NCBI GenBank assembly: GCA_032718475.1
Contig: JAUCBJ010002099.1
Span: 1-36,432 of the forward strand
Length of the DNA: 36,432 bases
Direction of reading: 5' to 3'
Source of the DNA: Nemertoderma westbladi
Taxonomy: Eukaryota; Xenacoelomorpha; Nemertodermatida; Nemertodermatidae
A program made the position numbers and the translations under genes. The notes beneath the pieces were generated by a model, which saw nothing but the letters and a program-made list of their open reading frames with translations, had not been told where the DNA came from and made no database searches. Below are positions 21,045 through 31,280 of the stretch, in pieces. Each line of letters starts with the position of its first letter. Positions within the stretch are counted from its first letter, which is position 1.

Positions 21045-21229
21045 GTTTTTCCACCGCAGCACGGTTTCCTTATCCGTAAACCGCTAGTTCTACATAGTAC
21101 TGTCAGTTGTACTTCTATATACACAGAACTGCAGATTAATTAAACAATATTATCAGCTGCCCTATCATGTACAGTGTCTACGGAGCCCCTAAAGGGAAAT
21201 TTTGAAGAAAACAATTTATCTAGATAATT

Positions 21230-21317
21230 CTTAATAGTAATTAATAGCGCTCTTAATAGTAATTAAGTGCGCTCTTTATAGTTATTAAGTGCACTCTTTA
21301 TAGTTATTAAGTGCGCT
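21230..21317. repeat. Four 22-bp tandem units, copy 2
   Basis: Units at 21230, 21252, 21274 and 21296 follow the pattern CTTTATAGTTATTAAGTGC(G/A)CT, the first two with AATAGTAAT. Copy 1 has one full unit (7979-8000) and one partial. The array abuts the TTAA end of the MITE. Confidence 0.85.
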
Positions 21318-21322
21318 GTTAA

Positions 21323-22085
21323 CCCTATTACAGTACCACTGGGGTGTTTAAACCATTAACAGAACTGGCGGGGGTCGATTCGACTGCAGACTGCGACTAC
21401 ATGACAGTAGCCGATTCGGAAAAGTACAAGTTTGAGATGTCTAGTTCGATAATTATATATTCTATTGAATTCAGAACAGCTATAAACCTCTAAAAAGCAA
21501 TAAATAAATTGTCACAAGCAATTTTATCTATTGAATGGATTTTCAAAATTTTGTGCTAGCACCAAAATTTGCACACAGCACCGAAAAATACAAGTTTGAT
21601 ACGCTTGGCGAACTCTTATATATTTCATCGAAACCAGAACCCCAAAAAACCCCAGTTGCGTAAAAAACAAATTTCAAACAATAAATTTACAAAATTGACA
21701 TATTTCAAAATTTGGTGCTGGCACCAAAATTTGGCACCCGACGAAAAAAACAAGTTTGAAATTTCTAAATCAATTTATATGTATTCCATCCAATTGCTAA
21801 CACCAAAAAACCGGTATAAATCAAAAATAGAGATGCTACAATTCATATTTAATGAAAAGTAATTTTCAAAAAACGTCTCAAAAAAAGTGCCAAAAGTAGG
21901 GTTAAAAAATGGTACTATAACTCGAAAACTACCCAATATTTTTAAAAACGGTTTTCACTACTAGGAAGACAATCGATTTTTAGGAAAATCATAAAATTTC
22001 AGATTCCCAAATGCGTTTGTTTCAGAATTATAATAAAAAAACCACGGGGGGGGGGTCATATTGACCCCCCCCGGGTTTAATAGGG
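21323..22085. mobile_element. TTAA-flanked MITE, copy 2
   Basis: Counterpart of 8006-8773, with TTAA at 21319-21322 and 22086-22089. The internal G-run is shorter here. Confidence 0.6.
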
Positions 22086-22089
22086 TTAA

Positions 22090-22381
22090 GGCCCGTTCAC
22101 ATCCAACGGAACAGTACACCGCGCGGTGTACCACAGGGCCAGCAGTACACCGCTGACTGTGAACGACCCAACAGGTAGTTGTGCGCTAAACCGCGCGGTT
22201 TAGCGCAGCCCATTTAAATAATGTTAAAACAATTAATGTAATTTCCTGTTGAATTCACAGTCGGTTACCGCAACGGTACCGTTGGGTGTGAACGGGCCCC
22301 GGGTAGTGTACCGCTGGTTTACCGTTTCAATACCGCTAGACTACTTTACCGCTCACGCACCGTTGGATGTGAACGGGGCTT
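22090..22381. mobile_element. Harbinger-like MITE, copy 2
   Basis: Counterpart of 8778-9078, nine bases shorter owing to two small repeat contractions. The inverted ends and both internal palindromes are kept. Confidence 0.6.
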
Positions 22382-22618
22382 TAATACGTATTAGCCTGTG
22401 CTGTATCAATGCCTCAGTGGGTGGTCTCTACTACAACTTCCAGGCCCGACTCAGCTCCAGGTAAGTTAACAATCTGTCAATTATAATAAAGAAAGGGAGC
22501 CGACATTTAGTCAGATCCACCAAATGGATGGCCAAGGAGACAGACTGTCTGGACTTAGTAGAGTCGAGTTAAATCGCTTCGCCAAAACGACCAAATAGCC
22601 CATAGGAATACACTACAT

Positions 22619-22750
22619 TTATTTGGCCATTTTGGTCATTTTGGCCACCAAAACGACCAAGTTAATGTTTATTGGGATTGGGACAGTCCCAATCCCAATA
22701 AACAGAACTTGGTCATTTTGGCGGCCAAAACGACCTAAATGGCCAAATAT
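22619..22750. repeat. Long imperfect palindrome, copy 2
   Basis: The 39-bp hairpin core (22666-22704) sits within inverted arms of about 45 bp built from TTTGGCC, TTTTGGTC and CCAAAACGACCAAG words. Copy 1 has lost part of the left arm, as expected from slippage at a hairpin. Confidence 0.8.
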
Positions 22751-23602
22751 AAATTGCGGCATTCATGAAAGGAACTTCTGAGGCAAGTTGGCTTGTCAAT
22801 CACAGCCAGTGAATAGAGGCTGAGTGTAAGTAAAGCCCAGGGTGTTGGCAGATAGAAAAATGCTTCGAATTCCGGACATTCCCTCCCCAACCCCCCCCCC
22901 CCCCCCGGACAGTTCCGTTCCGTTCGAGTAGGACACTACTGTTTTATATTTCGCACATTTATTTTTTAACAGGGGTTGCCGGCCAACGTGAGGGTAGAAC
23001 ACCATAGGACATGTTGTATCCAGACAAGTTGTACCCAGACAGACATCTTGTATCCAAATTTATGGGATACAAAAAAACCGTCACATTATAACCCGCACTA
23101 CCTGTCATGGATTTCACAATAAATTGTGTGAAAATAAAACACCCTTCTATACGCTCACAACAGACTGCACCTGTCGGTTTTGCGGAGGGTGCTGCAGCGA
23201 CCGATTACATGTTTTTAGCTGTCAATCATCCCCAACTACGGCCAAACTAGCATCTGGCTAAATGAACGGTCTTTCTTCTTTTTAAGTAATGTATTATAAT
23301 ATTAATATTTAGTTAATTACAAAATACACTTTTACTGTGCTAGATTTTAATGTTAATGTATATAATATAATTATTATTAATATACTTTCCTTTTACCCAG
23401 GTTGGGAGTTGTAAAAGCTTTTGCAAACATAACAAGTCATTTTTCCACAATGCGCAGAATACTCTAAAATAGCCCTGAATTTATCCCCCTACGCGACAGG
23501 AAGGGATTGGAGCTCAGTATGACAAAATCTGTCAGCTGATTTCCTGAGGACGTGGAACCTCTTTGTTCTGCCTATTCAGCCAATCAGAGCGATTTTCCCT
23601 TT
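22751..23602. other. Upstream region of the RT gene, copy 2
   Basis: No gene. It includes a poly-C run near 22891-22906, shorter than in copy 1, and the 82 bases (23264-23345) absent from copy 1, which lie between CTAAAT and CTAGAT. Confidence 0.6.
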
Positions 23603-26210
23603 ATGTTTAACAGAGGCCTATGGACACTCACGCAATGCATTACGGTCTGTGTTCTGAGCCGCAGATTACAGATGTGGAAGGCCGGGAATATGGAGGCCTT
23701 ACTACAGGAGGCGGAGCGCTGCTCCCTCAAGTTCAGATCAGGGCGGCGAGCGAGAAGCAAGCCGGCTGGCGAGGACAAGGATCACACGATCCGAGTTTTT
23801 ACTCGTCTGATGTTAGAAGGGAAGGTACGCAGCGCTGTACGCTGGGTGACCGGTCGGGAGAGCGGCGGTTTATTAGACCCTGACCAGGAAGTCGACATGT
23901 GAGGAGGAAATGTCAAAGTCCTCGATATCCTGAGAGCCAAGCATCCACCCGCCTCCGAACCCCCCCCCAGAATCTCTCCTCCAACCAGATGAAGAACTCC
24001 CAATCCGTGTCGATGTTGACATAACAGCCTCCCACGTCGAGTCTGCTGCTCGCCGACTACATGGGGGAGCCGGCCCGGCGGGCTCAGACTCAACTCGCTG
24101 GGGCGACTATTTACTCAGATACGGCGCCCACAGCGAACGCCTTCGTGACGCCATCACCGATATCGCCCGGTCCTTCGCCAACACAGTTATACCGTGGGAG
24201 TCCGCACGTGCCCTTATGTCGTGTCGGTTGATTGCCCTGGATAAATGCCCAGGAGTTCGGCCGATCAGGATCGGGGAATGCTTGCGTCGCATTCTCGGTC
24301 GCTCAATGGCTGAAGCCACGGGGGATGATATTACGGCAACCTGCGGCGCTGAACAGCTCTCCGCCGGCACATCAGCAGGGGTGGAGGCTGCTGTCCACAC
24401 GATGGCAGATCTGTTCGATCAACGGAGTGATGATGGCTGGGGGTTCCTCCTCGTAGACGCGTCAAACGCGTTTAACTCTCTAAACCGGACAGCCGCGCTG
24501 TGGAATGCGCATCGGCTGTGGCCCCGATGCTCCCTGTTTCTGTTGAATAGTTACCAGGGGCATGGCATACTAACAATACGCGGGACCGAGGAGGTGATAT
24601 TCAGTGAGGAGGGCACCACGCAGGGAGATCCTCTCGCTATGCTTGAGTATTCTTCAGGGATTCTCTCCCTCATTCACCTCCTGCGTAAACCACCGGATAC
24701 TCAACTGGTTCAGAACTGGTATGCGGATGACTCAGGGGCGGGAGGTAGACTGGAGCTGGTTCTCGAATGGTTCATCGAGCTACAGCATTTCGGACCAACG
24801 CTCGGATACTTCCCGGAGCCAAAGAAATGCTACCTCGTAGTAGCCCCAGAGTTTGTCGAGGAGGCTCGTAGAGTCTTTGCGGGCCAATCGATAAATATTG
24901 TGTCGGGTCATCGATTCCTCGGCGGGTACATAGGCGGCGCTGTAGAGAGGAGGGGCCATGTCCAGGCTAAGGTAGCAGGGTGGGTCGACTCTGTTGATCG
25001 TCTAGCTGAGATGGCAGAGGCCCAGCCCCAAGCCGCATTTGCGGCTATGGCCTGCTCCCTCCAGCGGGAGTGGGCCTACCTACAACGGGTAACCCCGGAC
25101 TGTAGTGAGGAATATGAGGTGCTGGAGGAGGCGATAACCGAACGGTTTCTTCCAGCAATCTTAGGAAGTGAGGTATCCTCCCAAGAGAGAAAACTGTTCG
25201 GTCTGTCCCCCCGCAACGCTGGGCTCGGGCTGCGAAATCCGGTGTCCGAGGCCGCCCAGTCCTTCTTGGTTTCAAAGAAGGGGACCGCTTCCCTCGCGGC
25301 AGCCATACTCGGTAAGAGCTCATACATACACTCGGCGCATCTGGACTGTCTGAAGCGAGCGCGGAAAGAGGGTCGGGAACAGCAGATGTTGCGGGAGAAA
25401 GTCGACCTCGAATCCACGCTAGAGGAGTTAACGGACTGCCGCAGCCGGACAGTGCGGCGTGCCGCCGATTTCCGCTCGAGTGGGTGGATTTCTGCTGTTC
25501 CGCTAGCCGACCACCACCTAGACTTGTCCCCACAGGAGTTCCGGGACGCCCTGGCGATCCGCTATGGTCGCCCCTTGGCGGCAGTTCCGAGCAGGTGCGA
25601 TGGGTGTGGGGCCGCCTTTGATTTAAACCACGGTTTAAATTGTAAAAAAGGCGGCCTTGTCATCCAACGCCATAACGAACTGCGGGATGTTTTCGGGGAT
25701 CTCGCCGCGCTCGCATTTGGACCGCGTAACGTGGTGCGTGAGCCGATAGTCCGGGAGCAGCAGGGGGAGGAGGGAGCAGCTGGTCTTCGGTGTGACGTGG
25801 GCATCCGGGGCGCACTAAACCCACAGACTCAGGCGTTGATAGACATCTGGGTTGTAAACGTTGACGCCGAGTCTTATGTGGGTCGCGCCCCGATGTCAGT
25901 ACTAGTGTCTGCCGAAGACGAGAAGAGGCGGCTCTATGCGGACGCAGTTACTGCTCGAAGAGGTGACTTTTCGCCTTTCGTTGCGTCCTGCTGCGGAGTA
26001 CTCGCTCCTCAGGCAAATCACCTGCTTCGCGTGGTGGCTGACTGGCTGCATCGGTCATGGGGGCGTCCTTACAGCGTCACCATGGGCTGGGTTCGAACCC
26101 GCATCCAGCTGGCGGTCATCCGCGGCGCCACCCACTGCCTTCGGGGATCCAGGGTGAAGTGGAGGAGCGGCCTAGGGCTGGATGACGGTGCTGGGCTACC
26201 TAGCGTCTAG
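23603..26210 (+). pseudogene. RT-endonuclease gene, copy 2, broken
   Basis: Same protein as 10196-12802, interrupted by TGA at 23900-23902 (GGA in copy 1) and by a ninth C in the run at 23960-23968 (eight C in copy 1). From ATG 24216 the frame is open for 664 codons and retains all RT motifs, the CCHC finger and the endonuclease segment. I count 13 amino-acid differences from copy 1 over that stretch. Motif B is GTTQGDP, probably the ancestral form. Next to the second endonuclease aspartate, IDIR has become IDIW, which may harm activity. An internally started 664-aa protein is conceivable but unsupported. Confidence 0.85.
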
Positions 26211-26258
26211 AGCGTTTTAAACTAAAATTCTCAAAATTTTGGGCTCCTTACAAATAAA

Positions 26259-26690
26259 TTTTAAAAGTTTCATTGTATCTTGGTGATGGGTATCTGTGCA
26301 ATTGTTTGTTTGTTAATATTGTTTGTAATTGTGATTGATTCATTAATAGTAATAAATATTGTGGGGTCAAATCATTAAGGTTATCTTGATAATATAAAAT
26401 GTTAGATATTACATTAACAATTTGTATTGTTTGCATACACATTTTCTGAGCACTAGAACCAGCTCGGAATCTTCTGTACTTCTGTGTAGAAGTTTCAGAC
26501 TTTGGCCTAGGAAAGATCAGATGGCTTTGATTATAAGAACGTAAAACTATTCACATGGAACATTGCTGCACATGTCATCCTGCATCATACCTGGAACACT
26601 GCATAAGTAACACATACTGACTGTTCACCGCATTATTTTACTTCTGTTATTAATTGTTGTTATATTAATGGATATTGTTGTTATATTTGG
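26259..26690. other. RT 3' flank with the empty foldback site, copy 2
   Basis: AT-rich, no gene. The single CTGTTCAC at 26620-26627 is the unoccupied target of the foldback found in copy 1. Confidence 0.7.
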
Positions 26691-26751
26691 AATTATAATA
26701 AAAAAACCACGGGAGGGGTCATATTGACCCCCCCGGGTTTAATAGGGTTAA
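26691..26751. mobile_element. Solo right end of the TTAA MITE family, copy 2
   Basis: Counterpart of 14333-14394. Confidence 0.5.
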
Positions 26752-27074
26752 ACTCTTGATTGCACAGTAGGTAATAAATATATTTGTCTAATGTTCTGGT
26801 AAGAACAATAATAGATTTTAGTTTCTTTATTGCGCTGTAGGCAATAAAGTCGAATGTACTGTTCGGACTGTAAACTGTAGGCCTAACTGCCTAATCACCC
26901 GAACCGGTACTTACAGGTACCCAGTATTATTTCGATTGTAATAATTATATACCGGTAGGTCTTGATATTTAATCGGGGACTGCATCCCTGGTTTTTTATT
27001 GGGATTTTACTTATTTCTGTCAGTTTTATTTATCTGTAAGTGTAATATTGAGCAGAAGGCGTGTAAGCCTGCTC

Positions 27075-28002
27075 AGATTGTATAAATAATTTGTAGGCTG
27101 GATTGTTGTCTAGCTGTTGTTAGGTCTGAAGCGATTGCAGTGTGTGTAGAGTGTCCGTCCGATAAAGTGCTAGTTAGGAAGGTGGGGGCATCCAGTGCTG
27201 TAAGGTAAATCCCCCCCGAAAGAATAAGTCGTACTACTCGGTTAGAACGCCTACTAACTAACCATTTCGGAGTCTGCATATACTGTAATTTATTTAGGCT
27301 TGACAGTAGTCTGCCAGCATTTGGTCTTTTTTTTATTTGAATAGTCTGCACGGGTAGCGTAATATTTATTATTCAGAGTTTATGCAAGTAATTACAATCC
27401 TCAAACTCTCCAAGTTTATTCCTACAGTAATTGTGCTTGTTATACATACCGTTATAGTTAAATTAACCCTGGTACTACATCAGGGCTGCTTGGCGTAGGT
27501 AAAGACTGGTGATTTTTTGCTCCAGTCACTCCAGCAGATACCGTGGTTCTTTTAGCTGTTCAAGTATATTTAACTGCTGGTTATTTGTTGTATAAGTGCT
27601 TGTACCTAATTTAGCGTTTAGCATACAGTGCTTTCCGAAAGTAATTAAGTGTGTAGGCAGTATATTTGTGTTGTAATGTGGTTAATAGGCACGTTAGCTC
27701 TGGTTGGGTTCTGTAATTAACCTCTAAGTAAGGACACTCCGGGTACATAATGTAGTACTTATAGAGCTAAGACTATAAGTCGTCAGACGGTGGTATTTCC
27801 TTATCTGGACAACGCAACTTACTTACTACTACTTTATTGTTTTCAAATACCGTAGTTTCCTGTCAGTTTGTAAGAACCAGAAATTCTAACTCCTTGTTAG
27901 GCTGGTTTGTAGATTTCTTGTAAAATTACCCTAACAAATTGTACGTGTAACTTGTTATTGTTTATTTAGAGATTGTAATCTCAAACTGTAATTGTAAGTA
28001 AT
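27075..28002. other. Unassigned leader-like region
   Basis: No supported gene. It begins with TATAAATAA (27080-27088). With the transposon at 28007-31685 removed, this stretch runs straight into 31690-32270 and the gag-like region, so it may be the 5' leader or LTR of that element. No second LTR is seen. Confidence 0.3.
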
Positions 28003-28006
28003 TTGT
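28003..28006. repeat. Left TTGT target duplication
   Basis: Matches 31686-31689; the fifth base does not match on either side. Confidence 0.7.
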
Positions 28007-28411
28007 CACAGTGGGTCTGAACTAACTTTTAGTTCAAAAGTATTGAACACCCAATTTGATATATATTTTGAGTTTGTATGCACCCACTGACTACAAAAAA
28101 AAAAAAAAAAAAAAAATCGGTCGACATCTTCATTTTTAATGTGAAAAATTGCAAAAATGTCCAAAAATTTCAAACTTAAAAAATGTGTAAGTCTGATACA
28201 AATTCGAACACCCTTTTTTAGAATTGCATAATTTTTGTAATGCCAAACTGAACCTGAAAATGGCTCTATTACTAAAAACTGCCGACATCTTCTTCTTCTA
28301 TAAGTGAAAACAAATTTGCTTAATAAATTTTAAAATAATTATTTAAAATCAAATTTTTTAAAACTCAGTTACATCAACATATTGCTTATCAATTGCTCAA
28401 TCTGATCTAAC
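28007..28411. repeat. Left terminal inverted repeat of the RAG1-related transposon
   Basis: Starts with CACAGTG. Within the first 25 bases lies an internal inverted repeat, GAACTAA-CTT-TTAGTTC. A pure poly-A tract (about 28096-28117) replaces the mixed T-rich tract of the right arm. Confidence 0.85.
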
Positions 28412-28786
28412 TGCAAATTATTTAGTCTGACTCATTTATAATTATACTCCTACACTACATTATAACCATACATTACTAATTGAATAACAATATCAACATT
28501 TTTTGTTATTCTTGGTCAATATTTATTCCTATATGGTGATTAATTTTCCAACTGTCATGGCTGGGATTGCGGACCTGACGGTGTTTACAATATATAATGG
28601 AAGGGTGGCATGCAGACGAGCTGTTTTTCCAGACTAATTTATTGTTTTTCGGAAAGCAGTCTTTGGGTAGTAGTTAAACATAATGTGATAAAACGTCTTG
28701 AAACTAAATATATTTCCCTTATTTCTCAAAATTAAATTGTCGGGTTTAAGTTTGTGTTGTGAAATTTCGTAGCTTAAGTTTTAGCA

Positions 28787-28794
28787 TATATAAT
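28787..28794 (+). promoter_or_regulatory. TATA-like box before the transposase
   Basis: TATATAAT lies 59 bases before the transposase ATG. This is close for a promoter with a 5' UTR and is tentative in AT-rich DNA. Confidence 0.3.
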
Positions 28795-28852
28795 ATGGTA
28801 ACTTGCTTTTTTAGTGGTGGGCGTTGTGGGCTTCCGTAGGTAGTTAAGGAAA

Positions 28853-31057
28853 ATGCCAACTCATTCTAAAACTCACAATGAATCTAGGTTCGCTGTTTGT
28901 ATCCTCTGCATGGGGAAAACGAAGAAAATGGCTAAGATAAATGACAAATTGAAAGTCCTAATTCAACAGCACTTCATGAAAGAATATGATTGTAATGATT
29001 TTCGTACAGATTATCGTTTGCCATCTGCAATTTGTTCGAACTGTAAAACCATTGTCTATGAGTATGGAAGAGGAATAGAAACTCGGCGTATCGATGTCTA
29101 CGATCATTCCACCATCCCGGATGTGCAGCCAATAACTAGGTCGATGGTTTGCTGTGAATGTATTGTTTGTGATGTTGCTAGGAGATCAACAAATACCAAC
29201 TTTACAGCTAAGGTTATGCCGACAAGGAAGAAACCAGGACAATTCCACTATGATTCTCCACAAGATCCAACTACTGAATTTGTCAGTTCAACATCAAAAC
29301 CTCAACATATGTTGGTGTGTAGCAAATGTGTAACAGTTCTGGGGAGAGGTAAACCTCATAGCTGCACTAAGGGTACACGGGCTGAAAACATTCATAAACT
29401 AGCTGTTGCTGGTACTCCAAAATGCAAGGAGAAGGTCGCCTCTTTGGTTATTCGTGACAAGATCAATGATTTAAACACAGGATCAAGTTCATCTTCCTCA
29501 TCAGCCACAGTGCATCCTTTTACTAAATCTAGTGATATCGAAACTATCCCCTTGGCAACAACAACTGGACGTCCAATTCCAGTTTCGTTGCAGCCACAGA
29601 ATAAAGGGGTAAAGCGTAGTCTAATGTTAGACTATAAGGATATCAATCAAATTCAGGTAGACATGGGCCTCAGTATGAATAAAACCATACAACTTGCATC
29701 AAATATCAGATCTGCTACTGCGAATCGTCACTCCATTGAGAGTGGAATGCGTGTGAAGCTGCAGCAGCTTAACCACCGTTTAGATAATTTATTCATTGAT
29801 AAAATCTTATCTTTCAGCAGTAAAGATTCAAAATCTGATAAAATCTCGAATGTAGACAAATCTGCAGTCTTTTGCACCGATATCAAAGCTCTTATCCAGT
29901 TTGTTAAACGGGACCGTGGTATCCTATATGAGGATACACATGTAAAGATAGGAATAGATGGAGGTGGAGGGTTCCTCAAGGTGTGTATGAACATCCAGAA
30001 TCTATCATCAGTGAAAGGGATCAAGTCCAGTGAAGTGGAGGATGATACTGCAGCTTCTTGTGATTCTTCTCATGTGCAGAAACGGTCAACATACAGTCAA
30101 GGTATTGCAGCAAAACGATTAAAAGACTCTGGTGTGAATAAGTTATTTATATTATTTATTACTCCTTCATCTCAAGAGAATTACTTTAATTTAATGAAAG
30201 TGTTCCTCACACTTGACATCAATACTGCGATGCATGATCTTACCTGGACCATTGCTACAGATCTCAAGCTGGCCAACATCATATTGGGATTAATGGCTCA
30301 TGGGTCATGTCATCCATGTACATGGTGTGATATATCTAAGACCGATCTGCTGTACTCTGGGGAGCTCCGAACTCTGGGGAACATTGAAATGTTATTTTGG
30401 CATTGGTTCAGATCTGGGAAATCTAGAGAGAATGCTAAGGATTTTGGTAACTGCATTCATGTACCCTTGCTCAAGGGCAATCAAACCACATTAATCCTAG
30501 ATATAATACCACCTCCAGAACTACATCTTCTACTTGGCACCGTCAATCATATGTTTAACCACCTCTTATCAGAGTGTCCACAGGCTGCTACTGAGTGGGC
30601 AACAACTCTTCATGTTCAGAGGGAAGCTTTGCATGGAGGTTCTTTCACTGGAAATTCTTGCCGTAAACTTCTCAAGAAAGTTGACACGCTAAGGTCAATT
30701 TGCCCTCTTAGCACTCTCAAGTATGTTGATGCTTTCGAAGCATTTAACAATCTAGTCCATTCTTGCTTTGGTCGCATTCTCTATCCGGGCTATAAGGAGC
30801 ACATTGCCCTCTTTCAAGAGGCATATATTGCATTGGGTATCAGCGTAACACCAAAAGTACATGCCATAATTTGTCATGTTGCTCAGTTCTGCGAGGGTCA
30901 CAATGCAGCTTTAGGTTTTTGGAGTGAACAATCTTCTGAGGCTGTACATTCTGACTTCGCAGATGTCTGGTCAAGATACAAGGTACCAGATGGGCATCCT
31001 TCATATGGTGAACAACTGCTCTGTGCGGTCAGAAACTATAATTCAAAACATGTTTAG
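28853..31057 (+). CDS. RAG1-related DDE transposase (N-RAG-TP/Chapaev-like)
   Basis: An intact 734-aa frame, ATG with A at -3. The N-terminal ~200 residues hold cysteine pairs: C16/C19, C61/C64, a C100-C106 cluster, and C156-X2-C159 with H169-X-C171 inside CSKCVTVLGRGKPHSC, followed by KCKEKVASLVIRDK. This layout recalls the RAG1 N-terminal region and the N-RAG-TP protein described from Aplysia (from memory). A Ser-rich linker (~211-217) follows. The core shows IGIDGGGGFLK (D369), ATDLKLANIILGLM (D470), a CTWC zinc pair (C489/C492), His residues near 558-570, and FWSEQSSEAVH (E696) before WSRYKV. D369, D470 and E696 are the likely metal-binding triad. The enzyme would cut at CACAGTG ends. A hobo-type or RNA-element origin is unlikely given the ends and the motif order. 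Confidence 0.82.
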   Translation: MPTHSKTHNESRFAVCILCMGKTKKMAKINDKLKVLIQQHFMKEYDCNDFRTDYRLPSAICSNCKTIVYEYGRGIETRRIDVYDHSTIPDVQPITRSMVCCECIVCDVARRSTNTNFTAKVMPTRKKPGQFHYDSPQDPTTEFVSSTSKPQHMLVCSKCVTVLGRGKPHSCTKGTRAENIHKLAVAGTPKCKEKVASLVIRDKINDLNTGSSSSSSSATVHPFTKSSDIETIPLATTTGRPIPVSLQPQNKGVKRSLMLDYKDINQIQVDMGLSMNKTIQLASNIRSATANRHSIESGMRVKLQQLNHRLDNLFIDKILSFSSKDSKSDKISNVDKSAVFCTDIKALIQFVKRDRGILYEDTHVKIGIDGGGGFLKVCMNIQNLSSVKGIKSSEVEDDTAASCDSSHVQKRSTYSQGIAAKRLKDSGVNKLFILFITPSSQENYFNLMKVFLTLDINTAMHDLTWTIATDLKLANIILGLMAHGSCHPCTWCDISKTDLLYSGELRTLGNIEMLFWHWFRSGKSRENAKDFGNCIHVPLLKGNQTTLILDIIPPPELHLLLGTVNHMFNHLLSECPQAATEWATTLHVQREALHGGSFTGNSCRKLLKKVDTLRSICPLSTLKYVDAFEAFNNLVHSCFGRILYPGYKEHIALFQEAYIALGISVTPKVHAIICHVAQFCEGHNAALGFWSEQSSEAVHSDFADVWSRYKVPDGHPSYGEQLLCAVRNYNSKHV

Positions 31058-31280
31058 ATTAATTGGAATACATTTCTTCTTATTAAACTTACTTATTCTA
31101 TAATCAGTTAAGTTAGAAAGTAGCCAATATTATTGCCATGGAAATGTCGTTTAATTAACTGATCATGAAGATTCAGGTTAACTACAAAGCACATGTTTTT
31201 TTTAATTTACAACTTGTATCCATATCAGAATCATTGTCACATCTGGTCCCCAATTAATAGTGAGAGCAATCAGTGCTTTC

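Larger units (their letters stand above)
15205..21062 (-). pseudogene. Helitron Rep gene, copy 2, exons 1-5, broken
   Basis: Five exons join at GT-AG sites: 21044-20807, 19730-19484, 18729-18498, 18265-17111 and 15743-15205. The translation follows Helitron Rep from the NPYLKDF segment through HUH (codons at 18008-18016) and the two tyrosines (17581-17583 and 17569-17571) to FGLPVP and LLNASQIAIYREI. In the family that last segment sits directly before the helicase Walker A loop, and no further exon is found. Lesions are TGA at 18722-18720 (CGA in copy 1), the shared frameshift near 17760, the shared TAG at 17253-17251 and a 4-base deletion near 17220 relative to copy 1. It cannot make a full Rep/helicase, so any movement would need a protein supplied in trans. 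Confidence 0.85.
16183..27074. repeat. Large composite block, copy 2
   Basis: Same orientation and gene order as 2955-14717. It lacks the foldback element, has 82 extra bases at 23264-23345, a longer 22-bp repeat array with about 100 extra bases upstream, and a fuller palindrome near 22619-22750. The many small differences argue against a simple assembly echo, although two haplotypes placed in series remain possible. Confidence 0.92.

Noticed and set aside
2955-27074. The block duplication as a pure assembly echo
   Set aside because: The copies differ by a 1,043-bp insertion with target duplication, several indels and private mutations, so they are distinct molecules. Alleles placed in series remain possible and are listed as a refuting outcome.
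28007-28060. A full 12- or 23-spacer recombination signal
   Set aside because: The heptamer is exact, but no ACAAAAACC-like nonamer lies at either spacing.
28096-28117. Poly-A tract as a retroposed poly(A) tail
   Set aside because: It is inside the left inverted repeat of the DNA transposon and is mirrored by a T-rich tract in the right one.
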